64,000 bases of DNA from Vibrio sp. 10N (GCF_036245475.1 NZ_BTPM01000002.1:682001-746000); one strand, 5' to 3'. Positions 52,591 to 62,682 are shown, numbered from the stretch's first letter. Numbers and translations are program-made. The notes: generated by a model not told the origin, from the letters alone.

Positions 52591-54501
52591 CTAAACTACA
52601 TCTTGTGCAAGATAATATTGATTCTTTCCTGCTCGTTTCGCGTGATACATAGCCTGATCGGCGGCAGTCACCACCAAAGTGAGTGGCGTTGTCGACTCTT
52701 TCTTCCATGGCACCACCCCAATACTCGCCGACACATGACAACGATGCCCATCTATGACGATTGGTGTTTTCAAGAGGTACAGTAAGCGTTCTAGGTGGAC
52801 GTCCAACTTACCATCCTCTTCAAGCCCAATTAAGAACTCATCCCCCGAGAGTCGTGACACTAATGCGTAGGCAGGCGCACCCTCTTTAAGCCTGTTTGCC
52901 ACTATCCTTAATAGCTCATCTCCGATCGCATGGCCATACATATCGTTTATTGCTTTGAAACCATCAAGATCAATAAACAAAACCCACTGATCACGATGAT
53001 TGATATGATTGTCTTTAAGTATCTTAAGTGCGGCAGTGCGATTGCTAAGCCCGGTTAACACATCGTGACTCACTTGATAATTAAGGCGTGCTAGCTCTTG
53101 TTCATGGGTTAAATCTCTAAGAGTGACTAAGATGGCTTCTATTTGACCTCTCTGAGACTTCAGTGCGCGAACTTGAACATGACATGGAATTCGCCCGCCA
53201 GAAAAGAGTGAGATATCAACATGATTTTCAATGCGCTCTTTAGCAAGTAGCCGCTTGATATCACTGCGCGACACACGTTCATTTCGCTCCAGCTTAATTT
53301 CGGTAAAAGACTGGATGGGCCCGAACCATTTTCCTGCAGCCGAGTTCATCATTGACACCATCCCATGACGGTCTAACACCAACATAGCGTCCATGTTCTG
53401 TTCAAATACCAGTTCAATCAAAGATCGTCTCTGTTCGCTGAGGTAACGATCGGTAAAGTCTTCAAACTGAACCAAGGCATGCGCTTCGGTTTCTAATGGG
53501 TGGCAACTGACCAAATAGCGACGATTCGAATGATGCTGGTTCAGTTCAACCGACTCGATCACCGCTTGATTGGTGATAGCGTTGACTATGTTGTCGGTAC
53601 CAACTCGGGGATTAAATCGACTTTCCAACAATGCTTTGGCATCTCGACTAATGGCAAGATCTTGAATTTGATTAGCAGCAAATGGATTGCTGTAAATCAC
53701 CTCAAGGCTTGGCGATACCACTAATATCCCCTTCTCCATCACATCCAGAGCACGAATGATGTAACGGTTTTTGCCTTCAAGCTTTTCCAATGCCTGACTT
53801 AACTCTCGCTCCCGTTCTACCAGACTTGCAACCATCACGTTAAAGCAGCTCGTTAACTTGCCCAATTCATCATTTTGAACGACGGGGAGTTCTCGCTGAC
53901 GTATTCCCTCTTCAATCACTTGTTGCATCGATTGGTGCAGTGAGTTCAGTGGCATGACAATCAGCGAGTGCATGACCTTTGCGAAACGCCAAGCAAACAG
54001 TGACAGCAACAACGAGGTGGACAGCAATACGATCCACATTTGACGCTGTTCTAGCATGAGTCGCTCATGGGAAACCCAAACATGCAGCTCACCCAGTTTT
54101 TCCTCGCCCAAGTGAATGAGCTGAGTCTGACGCTCGATTCGCATTTCTTCACAATGCACGGCACCGGCTGACCAGTGACAATCGGTTGGTAAGCGCAAAA
54201 TCTTAGCAAGTGTGCTTACCTCAGTATCCGCTACCACGGCCGCTAAGATGTCGGGATCAAACGACAAATTTGAAAGTTGCTCCTCAGCTGACACGCCATC
54301 ATCAAACATCATGGCAGCCTGTAGTGTATTCGCTACCCCCTGAGTCAGGATCGCGACACGGGTATCTAATGCTTTCTTCTGGTAATGACCCAAAATCAAT
54401 ATCGTGCCCACACCTACAATGAACACCAAAAAAGTCGAGATAAGCCAAGTGGGCAAAATCATTTTGTATCTTAAGGGCAACGAGGCGATACGAGTTATCA
54501 T
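52591..54501 (-). CDS. Membrane GGDEF protein with HAMP and PAS, YfiN-like role
   Basis: 636 residues. Helix 1 (about 14-36), periplasmic region (about 40-155), helix 2 (about 157-177), HAMP (about 178-232), two PAS-like segments (about 250-345 and 367-470), and a GGDEF domain (about 480-630). The active loop reads SGDEF; other residues (FIDLDGFKAINDMYGHAIGD) are normal, and variants such as AGDEF in V. cholerae VCA0965 are active. No I-site. 2 bp after yfiR, so likely held in check by the periplasmic YfiR-type protein. Confidence 0.88.
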   Translation of the reverse strand: MITRIASLPLRYKMILPTWLISTFLVFIVGVGTILILGHYQKKALDTRVAILTQGVANTLQAAMMFDDGVSAEEQLSNLSFDPDILAAVVADTEVSTLAKILRLPTDCHWSAGAVHCEEMRIERQTQLIHLGEEKLGELHVWVSHERLMLEQRQMWIVLLSTSLLLSLFAWRFAKVMHSLIVMPLNSLHQSMQQVIEEGIRQRELPVVQNDELGKLTSCFNVMVASLVERERELSQALEKLEGKNRYIIRALDVMEKGILVVSPSLEVIYSNPFAANQIQDLAISRDAKALLESRFNPRVGTDNIVNAITNQAVIESVELNQHHSNRRYLVSCHPLETEAHALVQFEDFTDRYLSEQRRSLIELVFEQNMDAMLVLDRHGMVSMMNSAAGKWFGPIQSFTEIKLERNERVSRSDIKRLLAKERIENHVDISLFSGGRIPCHVQVRALKSQRGQIEAILVTLRDLTHEQELARLNYQVSHDVLTGLSNRTAALKILKDNHINHRDQWVLFIDLDGFKAINDMYGHAIGDELLRIVANRLKEGAPAYALVSRLSGDEFLIGLEEDGKLDVHLERLLYLLKTPIVIDGHRCHVSASIGVVPWKKESTTPLTLVVTAADQAMYHAKRAGKNQYYLAQDVV

Positions 54502-54503
54502 TG

Positions 54504-55028
54504 TTATTTTTCCTCTGCCAATTCCGAAATCGCAAGCAACTGCGCACGTAGACGCACACCCGACTTTTCAATGTTTTGTTGCGATACCAATGGTTTAATA
54601 CGATTATTCACTTTAATGAACGCCAACATGCCCCCTAATGATACAAACTGCACTCCAGTACCTATTGTCAGTGCATACGGGTACTGCTTCGACAATTCAC
54701 TAATGTTGTGGTGGTCTTGCCAATCCACATACAAAATATGGCAAATTGCTGAATTTGCCTTGTCACTTTGCGACAAGTCCATAAAGAGTGCCGACGCTGA
54801 TTTGGTTGTGATGATCTGTGACAAGAAGTTGCCTACCTCTGATGGACGGGTAATACAATACTGCGTGACATCACTCGATACCTCGCTAGACCAATCGGCC
54901 AGCATCGGAAAGCGATACAAATACACAGCTTTAAGCTGGTCATCATTCACTTGTGAACATGTTTGTTTCGGATACCAGCCGAGGAGAAAGACCATCAAAA
55001 TTAAACGCCAACTTGGGTGGTATTTCAT
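54504..55028 (-). CDS. yfiR: YfiR-family periplasmic protein (DUF4154)
   Basis: 174 residues, signal peptide ending near QTCSQ. Family signature: LKAVYLYRF near the start, then VQFVSLGGMLAFIKVNNRIKP and LRAQLLAISELAEE at the end. Cys in QYCIT and SAICH match the first disulfide position of YfiR. In Pseudomonas YfiR inhibits the cyclase YfiN in response to redox and envelope state. Its ATG overlaps the receptor stop (TAATG). Confidence 0.88.
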   Translation of the reverse strand: MKYHPSWRLILMVFLLGWYPKQTCSQVNDDQLKAVYLYRFPMLADWSSEVSSDVTQYCITRPSEVGNFLSQIITTKSASALFMDLSQSDKANSAICHILYVDWQDHHNISELSKQYPYALTIGTGVQFVSLGGMLAFIKVNNRIKPLVSQQNIEKSGVRLRAQLLAISELAEEK

Positions 55029-57175
55029 TAACGGCGCTCTCGTTGGGAATCACTATAAATCCACTCAAGCTGAAGCCAATATTGGGTATCGTTTAAAAAC
55101 GGATTGTAAGCCTGTGGATACTCGTAATTATCGCGTGCACCTATATTCTCAACGGTAGCGGTAATTCGCGGCCATTGGCGAGACCGTTGCCAGCTCAGAG
55201 CCATATCCATATTCACCACGCTCGGCCAGCCAGTTTGCGCCTGTGTTCCTACTTCACTAGGCACCGTTGAAGCGGATACATATTGCAGTGCGCTGCTTAA
55301 CCACCATTGCGGCGTTATGTCCCAGATAACCTGCGCATTCACAAAGTGATTTGGTTGATTCTCCAACGCCAGGGCGACGGCGGAGTTCGACGCACAAATA
55401 CTACCATCGCAGTGTCCCAAGATTTTTTTGTAGCTATAGTTGGCATTCACTTGGAGATTGGACATTGGCTGCCACTTCGTTGCGAACTCACCCCCATACG
55501 TTTGAGTCCAAAGTGGATCGACATATTCAGAGGTATATTGCTCAATCACAGTACCCACGCTGCCTTCCGATTCGCCGCCTTGAATCACCCATTGATTTGC
55601 ACCTGTCCCTGCATACGCACGAATATTTTTGTGTGTACTATAAAAGCCATTCACACTGAGTTGCACTGTCTCACCCTGCCAAAAACGATAACCCGCTTCC
55701 AGCGTATCGACTTTTTCAACCCCTAGCAGATCATTACCTTTGTATAGGTAGCTGTAGTAGTAGTCATAACGATTGCCATCACTAAACAACGCATTTTCAA
55801 CATAACCGTTTTGGCGAAATGTCGTGGAACGCTCCAAACGTGACGGCGTCACTACAGCAGAACCCCACCCGGCCCAAAATGTCTGATTGTCGGACAGTTT
55901 ATGATTCAAACGTATCTGTGGCTGAGCATAAATGTCATCGGTAATGTTGTGATACTGCCAGCGATTACCGAGCATAAAGGTTGTAGATTCGGTCAGTGGA
56001 ATCGTCCAGTTTGCATATACCCCATAGCTTTGGTTTAGATAACTCGATTGCTCTACTAGGCGTAAATACGGCGCTGTTATTTGATCATAGGTTGAGTACT
56101 GGTGGAATAGCTCTTGAATAAGGCGTACGTTTCCGCCAATCATCAATTGGGTTCCCCACAAGTTATCAAACAAGTAACGACTATCCACATCAAAGCGAAC
56201 AAAGGAAGCATTTCTATCCGAGCCGTTGTTATCGCTGTATGTTAGCCAAAGATCACTTTCGATCCTGTCATGGTTAGCGCGCTCGTAAATATGTGAGCCA
56301 CCCGCAAACCATTCTTGGGCAATCATTTTTTGCTCATAGTATTCCTGTGCTGGACGGTGCGGAAAGAACAGGTGAGGATGATAGTTAGCCCATAGATAAT
56401 CTTCTTCTGAGCGGATAGCCCCAGCTTGAAGATTGAGAGTGTGATTTAAAAACTGATAATCAAGGCGACCACCAAATCGCCCCGTGACTACATTGTAATG
56501 CTGTTGGGATTTGACCCGCTCTTCGGTGCTGGCCCAAGGCTTATGCTCTAAGTACTCTGCGTAGCCACTGAGGTGTGACTTTTCACTCAATTGAGTTCCG
56601 TGATGTAGTTTGAGCTCTCTATAACCGTAGTTCCCTATGCTGGCTGACACTTTTCCTTGAGGCGCGTTTTCGGCATCTAAGGTAATAATGTTAATCACAC
56701 CATTAACTGCATTGCCGCCCCAAATCGTTCCAACGGGTCCGAGCACCACTTCGATTTGTGCAATATTGTCCATGCTAACGGGAATCAGATCCCAATCAAC
56801 GCCTGAAAACATGGCATTCAGTACGCTACGGCCATCGACCATCACCAGCAAACTATTAGTGAGCGCCTGATTGGAGCTTCGAGCAGAGATGCCCCAGTCA
56901 TAGTTTGAAAATTTTGCAACATGCAAACCCGGAGCGAGCGCCAAGGCATCGGCAACAGAGCGAGCACCAGAGCGATTGATCTCTTTTGCGGTGATCACAT
57001 AGACCGCAGCGGGTGTGTCAGCAAGGCTTTGCGCACTTCGCGTACTCGACATGACTTTCGTGTCAGCCAGTGACGATAGCGGCATATCTAATAGTGATAA
57101 CAGATCTTCATCGGCGGTAGCAGACGAAGTAATCAAACAACATAAAAACAGACGGTTACGGAAAGGCGAACTCAT
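55028..57175 (-). CDS. TonB-dependent receptor-like outer-membrane protein linked to YfiR
   Basis: About 715 residues from ATG 57175 with a signal sequence (ends near SSATA). Plug (about 40-165; VMSSTRSAQSLADTPAAVYV, GLHVAKFSNYDWGISARSS) and a large barrel. The final residues (QLEWIYSDSQRERR) lack the usual terminal aromatic residue, although EWIY lies close. Substrate unknown. First gene of a receptor-yfiR-cyclase operon, coupling uptake to c-di-GMP. Confidence 0.85.
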   Translation of the reverse strand: MSSPFRNRLFLCCLITSSATADEDLLSLLDMPLSSLADTKVMSSTRSAQSLADTPAAVYVITAKEINRSGARSVADALALAPGLHVAKFSNYDWGISARSSNQALTNSLLVMVDGRSVLNAMFSGVDWDLIPVSMDNIAQIEVVLGPVGTIWGGNAVNGVINIITLDAENAPQGKVSASIGNYGYRELKLHHGTQLSEKSHLSGYAEYLEHKPWASTEERVKSQQHYNVVTGRFGGRLDYQFLNHTLNLQAGAIRSEEDYLWANYHPHLFFPHRPAQEYYEQKMIAQEWFAGGSHIYERANHDRIESDLWLTYSDNNGSDRNASFVRFDVDSRYLFDNLWGTQLMIGGNVRLIQELFHQYSTYDQITAPYLRLVEQSSYLNQSYGVYANWTIPLTESTTFMLGNRWQYHNITDDIYAQPQIRLNHKLSDNQTFWAGWGSAVVTPSRLERSTTFRQNGYVENALFSDGNRYDYYYSYLYKGNDLLGVEKVDTLEAGYRFWQGETVQLSVNGFYSTHKNIRAYAGTGANQWVIQGGESEGSVGTVIEQYTSEYVDPLWTQTYGGEFATKWQPMSNLQVNANYSYKKILGHCDGSICASNSAVALALENQPNHFVNAQVIWDITPQWWLSSALQYVSASTVPSEVGTQAQTGWPSVVNMDMALSWQRSRQWPRITATVENIGARDNYEYPQAYNPFLNDTQYWLQLEWIYSDSQRERR

Positions 57176-57281
57176 TGACCAACTCGATATAAGACAACAC
57201 GGGCCACCATATCTAGGCAAAGCGCCTAACGTGATATGGATTCCGCGCATTATATCGACTTTAACTCATTGTTTTTTAGGC

Positions 57282-57312
57282 AATTAATTTTATCGTAACG
57301 ATAAAATTAATT
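57282..57312. promoter_or_regulatory. Perfect 31-bp palindrome upstream of the receptor operon
   Basis: Two 15-base arms (left arm ends TTTTATCGT, right arm begins ACGATAAAA) around a single A. It is 107 bp upstream of the receptor start and 136 bp before ylqF. Probable operator for the receptor-yfiR-cyclase operon; it matches no operator I know. Confidence 0.6.
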
Positions 57313-57447
57313 TAACCACCGTACATTACCGCACCACTGTTGCGTGCAAAAACTGGTCTAGAAGCACGATTAAATGCTTGATAGGCTTTACTATCTGCAC
57401 CAAGCTCCTACAATGTGCACAAATTTCAAAGTTAAAGGTTTTCATAC

Positions 57448-58386
57448 ATGTCTATCCAATGGTTTCCAGGCCACATGCACAAGGCTCGCAAAGAGATCGA
57501 AGAAGTCATCCCGCAAGTAGATGTCATTATCGAAGTTCTTGATGCTCGTATCCCATTTAGTAGTGAAAACCCAATGATCTCTGAACTTCGTGGTGATAAG
57601 CCCGTGGTAAAAGTACTCAACAAACGAGATCTTGCTGACCCAGAAAAAACGGAACTGTGGATTGCTCACCTAGAAAAAGAGCAAGGTGTAAAAGCGATGG
57701 CTATCACCACTTCAAACCCGCAAGAAGTGAATAAAATTCTAGAGTTGTGTCGTAAACTTGCTCCTCACCGTGAAGAGATCGGTAAGAACATTCGTACCAT
57801 GATTATGGGTATCCCAAACGTTGGCAAGTCAACCATCATCAATACACTTGCTGGCCGTACTATTGCCGTAACTGGAAACCAACCAGCGGTCACACGTCGC
57901 CAACAGCGAATTAACCTACAAAACGGCATCGTACTGTCTGACACTCCAGGGATCCTATGGCCTAAAGTAGAAAATCCGCACAGTGGTTTCCGCTTGGCTG
58001 CAACTGGAGCAGTTAAGGACACCGCGATTGAGTATGATGAAGTGGCGTTTTACACGGTTGAATACCTTGCTGAGGTCTATCCTGAGCGTCTAAAAGAACG
58101 CTATCAAATCGACGAGGAGCTTCCTGAGTCTGATCTAGAAATCATGGAGCTTATTGGCCGCAAACGTGGCGCCCTGCAATCTGGTGGTCGTGTAAACCTA
58201 CACAAAGCCTCTGAGATTCTACTTCATGAACTTCGTAACGGTACCTTAGGCCAACTCACACTTGAGCTACCAGAAATGATCACCAAAGAGCTGGTGGAAG
58301 TGGAGCTTGAAGCCGCACGTAAAGCCGAAGAGAAAGCGAAGAAAAAAGAAGAACGCCGTAAACGTTACTTGAAAAACAAGCGCTAA
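57448..58386 (+). CDS. ylqF: Circularly permuted GTPase YlqF/RbgA
   Basis: 312 residues. GTPase motifs in permuted order: NKRD (G4) before GIPNVGKST (G1) and DTPG (G3). MSIQWFPGHMHKARKEI start is diagnostic. C-terminal RNA-binding region and basic tail (KKKEERRKRYLKNKR). Helps assemble the 50S subunit. Single gene. Confidence 0.96.
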   Translation: MSIQWFPGHMHKARKEIEEVIPQVDVIIEVLDARIPFSSENPMISELRGDKPVVKVLNKRDLADPEKTELWIAHLEKEQGVKAMAITTSNPQEVNKILELCRKLAPHREEIGKNIRTMIMGIPNVGKSTIINTLAGRTIAVTGNQPAVTRRQQRINLQNGIVLSDTPGILWPKVENPHSGFRLAATGAVKDTAIEYDEVAFYTVEYLAEVYPERLKERYQIDEELPESDLEIMELIGRKRGALQSGGRVNLHKASEILLHELRNGTLGQLTLELPEMITKELVEVELEAARKAEEKAKKKEERRKRYLKNKR

Positions 58387-58416
58387 AGCTTAGCTAAAGC
58401 TTAGCTACAACTCAGC
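58384..58416. repeat. 11-bp tandem repeat, three units
   Basis: TAAAGCTTAGC twice exactly and once as TACAACTCAGC, beginning at the ylqF stop codon. Confidence 0.8.
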
Positions 58417-58423
58417 TAAAATC

Positions 58424-58462
58424 TTATGCCAAAGCTTCAAAGTAAGAAGCTTTGGCATTTTT
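58424..58462. terminator. Bidirectional intrinsic terminator
   Basis: ATGCCAAAGCTTC / GAAGCTTTGGCAT, perfect 13-bp stem with an 8-base loop, then TTTTTA; serves convergent ylqF and the MFS gene. Confidence 0.9.
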
Positions 58463-58465
58463 ACA

Positions 58466-59710
58466 TCAACAATTAGTAGTGTCAGCCTCAAGAGTGTTCG
58501 GTGCTTTACGGAATTTTTCCATGCTGTAAAAGCCTATCGAGGCAAAAACTGCACAAAGAATAACGACACTCCATGTGGAACTGTAACCATAGCTGTCAAT
58601 CATATAACCAACGATAACAAAACTAGGCATCACCAAAATACTCCTAAGTGAAATCAACACACCCTGGATTCTGCCGCGATGACTGCTCGGAGAGTTATTC
58701 GCTAAGTAAACCCCCTCTTTTGTTAGAAGCAAAACCTCACCTGCAGCAAGAAAGAACCAAGCAAAGAAATGGATTGGTACTGTAGGTAGTGCCAAAATGA
58801 GACCGTAACCAACCGCAAACAGCAATCCGGCATAAGCCATGGCAATCATTTCCGTTTTATTCGTTGTAAGCTTCATCAGTATCGGGGTTATAACAACGAC
58901 GACGATACAAGCGTAAGTCATCAACTGACCAAAGATTACAGCACCTTGTTGTTCGAATAATTCACTCAGATAGAGCGGACTTACCATCGTCATTTGGTGC
59001 AATACGAACCAAAGAGCGCCGCAAAGTAACGTAAAAACAACCAGTCTAGGTCGCTCATATAATACCTTCCATACCGACCCTTCGAATTCACGCTCTAAAT
59101 CACCGCAATCTGGCTGCGCAGACTGCTCGTTACTAACAAATGAGTTGATTATGATGACACCGACCAAAGCGGCCAAACCATTGCCCCAAAATACCCACTC
59201 TGTATTTGACCAAAACAAGTAACCAGCAATGACAGGCCCAACCGCAGACCCTAAATTGTAAGCCAAATAACTTAGCGACATAACAGCATCACGATTCTTT
59301 GGTATCGACAAATCTGCTACTAGAGCATTACTCGCAGGAGATGCGATGCCCATACAGAAGTAAGCACTGAAGAGTAGTGCTGGCACTACAGTCGGTTGCT
59401 CTGGAAAGAAACCGCAGAGGATAAGAAGCCCCGCTCCGAACAACTCTCCAACGACAATGATTCGCTTGTGACCCAACAAATCAGAGAACTTTCCTCCGAC
59501 AAAACCACCGATAAAGTAAGTAGCGCTTACAAACATGGCTATTAAGCCTGCATGCGTCACAGAGTAACCCAGCTTTTCTGTTAGTAGTAATACAAGAAAA
59601 GGGATAATAAAGTTGCCCATCCCTAATATGACTCGCGCTGCCGCAAGAGCATAGATACTCGATGGTAAGTTTCTATATATTGAAAGAGAAGAAAATAATT
59701 TTATAGTCAA
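58466..59710 (-). CDS. Major facilitator superfamily transporter
   Basis: 414 residues, twelve membrane helices, with the MFS motif A in GGFVGGKFSDLLGHKRIIV between helices 2 and 3. Resembles multidrug or small-molecule exporters of the MdtH type. Apparent start is TTG with AAGGA close by; a downstream start would cut helix 1. Substrate unknown. Confidence 0.8.
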   Translation of the reverse strand: MTIKLFSSLSIYRNLPSSIYALAAARVILGMGNFIIPFLVLLLTEKLGYSVTHAGLIAMFVSATYFIGGFVGGKFSDLLGHKRIIVVGELFGAGLLILCGFFPEQPTVVPALLFSAYFCMGIASPASNALVADLSIPKNRDAVMSLSYLAYNLGSAVGPVIAGYLFWSNTEWVFWGNGLAALVGVIIINSFVSNEQSAQPDCGDLEREFEGSVWKVLYERPRLVVFTLLCGALWFVLHQMTMVSPLYLSELFEQQGAVIFGQLMTYACIVVVVITPILMKLTTNKTEMIAMAYAGLLFAVGYGLILALPTVPIHFFAWFFLAAGEVLLLTKEGVYLANNSPSSHRGRIQGVLISLRSILVMPSFVIVGYMIDSYGYSSTWSVVILCAVFASIGFYSMEKFRKAPNTLEADTTNC

Positions 59711-59942
59711 AGTCCTTTGAAATGCCTAGCGGACTATTAAATCAACTGCATGCATATAGCGCAACATCCTATTGCGTGATATTTACAACCGTTGAAATGG
59801 CATTTAACTTTCATAACGCGGTTCACATCTTCACGACTTACCCAAAATATCAACGTTAGTAACTCAAACTCGAGCTTACACATCCGCTGGTTAGTCACGA
59901 CTAGATCGAACATGCGTTCTAGTCGCATCGTAGCTTAGCATT

Positions 59943-60142
59943 GGACAGAAATAGTCTACGTCCGCTCGTTTTTAACATGCCCCATGTAGCCGTCATCCTC
60001 ACGAAAGTGAGGTTCTCCCACCACGTGTAGGCAACTGAAAATATTCGATTAAGTCACGTAATTCAACTTTTCAACGCGCTAAATGAGATCCCCTTTTTCA
60101 AGGGGATGACGGTGATTTTTGGTATGGCTTGAAGCACCAAAT
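59943..60142. repeat. Hairpin-rich repeat, copy 1
   Basis: About 200 bp unit. Contains GTCATCCTCAC-GAAA-GTGAGG near 59991-60011 and GAGATCCCC-N7-GGGGATGAC near 60084-60108; the outer GTCATC and GATGAC can also pair, giving a cruciform-like BIME/REP arrangement. Confidence 0.8.
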
Positions 60143-60344
60143 GGGGCAGAAATGCTCTACATCCCTTCATTTCTAACATACCCATATAGCCGTCATCCTC
60201 ACGAAAGTGAGGATCTCCTACCGCATGTAGGTAACTGAAAATCTTCGACTAAATCACGTAAGTCAGCTTCACGACGCGCTGAATGAGATCCCCTTTTTCA
60301 AGGGGATGACAGTGATTTTTTGAGGATGGTGTGAAACACGAAAA
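60143..60344. repeat. Hairpin-rich repeat, copy 2
   Basis: Direct tandem copy of the preceding unit with scattered differences (roughly four fifths identical by eye). A third copy starts (GGGGCAGAA, 60345) but stops after about 10 bases. Confidence 0.8.
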
Positions 60345-60492
60345 GGGGCAGAACCAATTTAGGGCAACCTGTCAGTTACACAGAATTATATACAGAGTCA
60401 TTGCAGTCAGACTCATTCACATAAATCAGCTCAGCTAGCCTCACCACTATCCCTAAGTTTCTGTTAAGATAACGCTTCTTATCACTTACACT

Positions 60493-62682
60493 GTGTCAAT
60501 TGTGAGCATTCTTGGTCAACTTCGCCTTCTATGGGCCAACAAAACATTTAATTACAGCGTTCTGATGCTGTTTGCGCTGCTCGGCGTGGTCATTCCCGCT
60601 TGGTATTTGGAGCAGCAAACTTGGGTTACTCCGTTAATTCTTGGTGTCATTGCGGCTGCACTAGCAGAAAGTGACGACAGCTTCACTGGCAGACTGAAAG
60701 CGCTCATCATCACGATGATCTGTTTTGCCATTGCCTCATTTTCAATCGAACTATTATTTAATACACCCTGGCTTTTTGCTGCGGGTCTGTTTGTTTCGAC
60801 CTTAGGTTTTGTACTTTTGGGTGCAATCGGTCCGAGATATACCAGCATTGCTTTTGGCTCTTTGTTAGTGGCTATCTACACCATGTTAGGAGCAAGTGAG
60901 AGCAGTGATTTATGGACGCAACCTACACTGCTGTTAGGCGGTGCTTCTTGGTATTACCTTGTTTCATTGGTTTGGAACAGTCTATGGCCATTACAACCAG
61001 TGCAACAAAGCCTCTCGAACGTGTTTAATGAGCTGAGCTTGTATTTGGACGCGAAGCGAAATCTGTTTCATCCCACACGAAACCTCATCCCTCAGCCGCA
61101 TCGACTCAAAGAAGCCAGTCTGAATGCTTGTACCGTATATGCGCTTAATGAGTGTAAAACGACGCTGCTTAATCGCTCGAAACGCGGCCATGTTGACGGG
61201 CCAAGTGATCGCTTTTTACAAGTTTACTTTATCGCTCAAGATATCCATGAGCGAGTGAGCTCCAGTCACTACCGCTATCAAGAGCTAGCGACCTCCTTTT
61301 CACATTCGGATGTGCTGTTTCGCTTTAAGCATTTACTCGAAATGCAATCCATCGCCTGTAAGAACATCGCGCACGCTCTGAAACTCGGTAACAAGTATTC
61401 TCACAGTAATGATTCACTTAACGCACTAGTTGAGCTTCAAGACTCTATCGAATACTTGGAAACGCAAAACCGTCCAGAGTGGAAGCCATTATTGGTACAG
61501 ATCCACTACCTATTTAATAACCTAGCAACGGTTGAGAAACTGCTCAGCAATGTTAGTAACCCTGACATAGTCAACCAAGATGACAACGTGCTTGACGATA
61601 CCAACGCTCACACACCACTCGCCATGTGGCGCAGAGTAAAATCCAGCTTAACGTTAGATTCTTTATTGCTTCGCCATGCGATCCGCCTGTCTTGTGCATT
61701 GACTTTGGGCTACGGGATCATTCAGTTTTTCGAACTCGAACGTGGGTACTGGATCCTGCTAACCACATTGTTTGTTTGTCAGCCAAACTACAGCGCAACA
61801 CGTCAAAAACTCACCGCACGAATTGCAGGTACAGTCGTTGGCCTTCTGGTTGGGGTGCCTTTGCTTACCCTATTTCCATCCACAGAGAGTCAGCTGGTGC
61901 TTTTGGTCATTTCTGGCGTCATGTTCTTTGCGTTTCGACTCAACAATTACGGCTATGCAACAGGGTTTATCACCGTCTTAGTTCTGCTTTGTTTCGATCA
62001 ACTTGGTGAAGGTTACGCGGTAGTGCTACCACGTTTAATGGATACGCTCATTGGCTGTGCACTGGCCGTTTGTGCTGTGTACTTCATTCTTCCGGATTGG
62101 GAATCCAAACGTTTATCGAAAATCATGGTTTCAGCATTAAAAACCAATCGCCTGTATTTGCTACAAATCATTGGCCAATATCGAGTCGGTAAGAAAGATG
62201 ACCTAAGCTACAGAATCGCGAGACGCGACGCCCATAATGCGGATGCGAACCTATCCAAGGCCATCTCTAACATGCTGGCTGAACCGGATCGTTATCAACT
62301 GGATACCGATGAGTGCTTTCGCTTTTTAACGCTCAATCATGCGCTTCTTAGTTACATCTCAGCTCTGGGGGCGCACCGTCAACGACTGGATGACGAGTCC
62401 ATCCACTTGCTCGTTCTTGAGGCGCATCGAAGTATCAATCGCCATATTGAAATAATTGAAGCTAACCTGTCGGGCACAATCAGTGATGCCACACACACCA
62501 CCGTAGACCAGTTTGATATCCATCGACGCCTGTCTGAATGGCGAGACGAGGATGACCGTTCAGCACGTATGGTACTTCAACAGCTGCACCTAATTTATCG
62601 AATGCTACCAGAGCTACAAAGCCTATCAAGCCACCTAAAACCAGCTGAGCTTGAAAAAGCCCAATTAAAACAGGAAGATTAA
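60493..62682 (+). CDS. yccS: YccS/FUSC-family inner-membrane protein
   Basis: 729 residues, start GTG (a second GTG three codons on is possible). Two blocks of membrane helices (about 15-160 and 395-530) separated by and followed by cytosolic helical regions, as in YccS/YhfK. Segment TRQKLTARIAGTVVGLLVGVP is the FUSC-like motif. Related to aromatic-acid exporters such as AaeB; substrate not known. Confidence 0.88.
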   Translation: MSIVSILGQLRLLWANKTFNYSVLMLFALLGVVIPAWYLEQQTWVTPLILGVIAAALAESDDSFTGRLKALIITMICFAIASFSIELLFNTPWLFAAGLFVSTLGFVLLGAIGPRYTSIAFGSLLVAIYTMLGASESSDLWTQPTLLLGGASWYYLVSLVWNSLWPLQPVQQSLSNVFNELSLYLDAKRNLFHPTRNLIPQPHRLKEASLNACTVYALNECKTTLLNRSKRGHVDGPSDRFLQVYFIAQDIHERVSSSHYRYQELATSFSHSDVLFRFKHLLEMQSIACKNIAHALKLGNKYSHSNDSLNALVELQDSIEYLETQNRPEWKPLLVQIHYLFNNLATVEKLLSNVSNPDIVNQDDNVLDDTNAHTPLAMWRRVKSSLTLDSLLLRHAIRLSCALTLGYGIIQFFELERGYWILLTTLFVCQPNYSATRQKLTARIAGTVVGLLVGVPLLTLFPSTESQLVLLVISGVMFFAFRLNNYGYATGFITVLVLLCFDQLGEGYAVVLPRLMDTLIGCALAVCAVYFILPDWESKRLSKIMVSALKTNRLYLLQIIGQYRVGKKDDLSYRIARRDAHNADANLSKAISNMLAEPDRYQLDTDECFRFLTLNHALLSYISALGAHRQRLDDESIHLLVLEAHRSINRHIEIIEANLSGTISDATHTTVDQFDIHRRLSEWRDEDDRSARMVLQQLHLIYRMLPELQSLSSHLKPAELEKAQLKQED

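Larger units (their letters stand above)
59711..60492. other. Intergenic region between MFS and YccS genes
   Basis: 782 bp. Beyond the two 200-bp repeats, a 63-codon ORF on the minus strand (59737-59928) has no good ribosome site and an unusual Cys-rich end; it is not called as a gene. No RNA gene recognised. Confidence 0.5.

Noticed and set aside
59737..59928. 63-codon ORF on the minus strand after the MFS gene
   Set aside because: No ribosome site, unusual Cys-rich end, no family resemblance; the region is otherwise repeat-bearing and noncoding.
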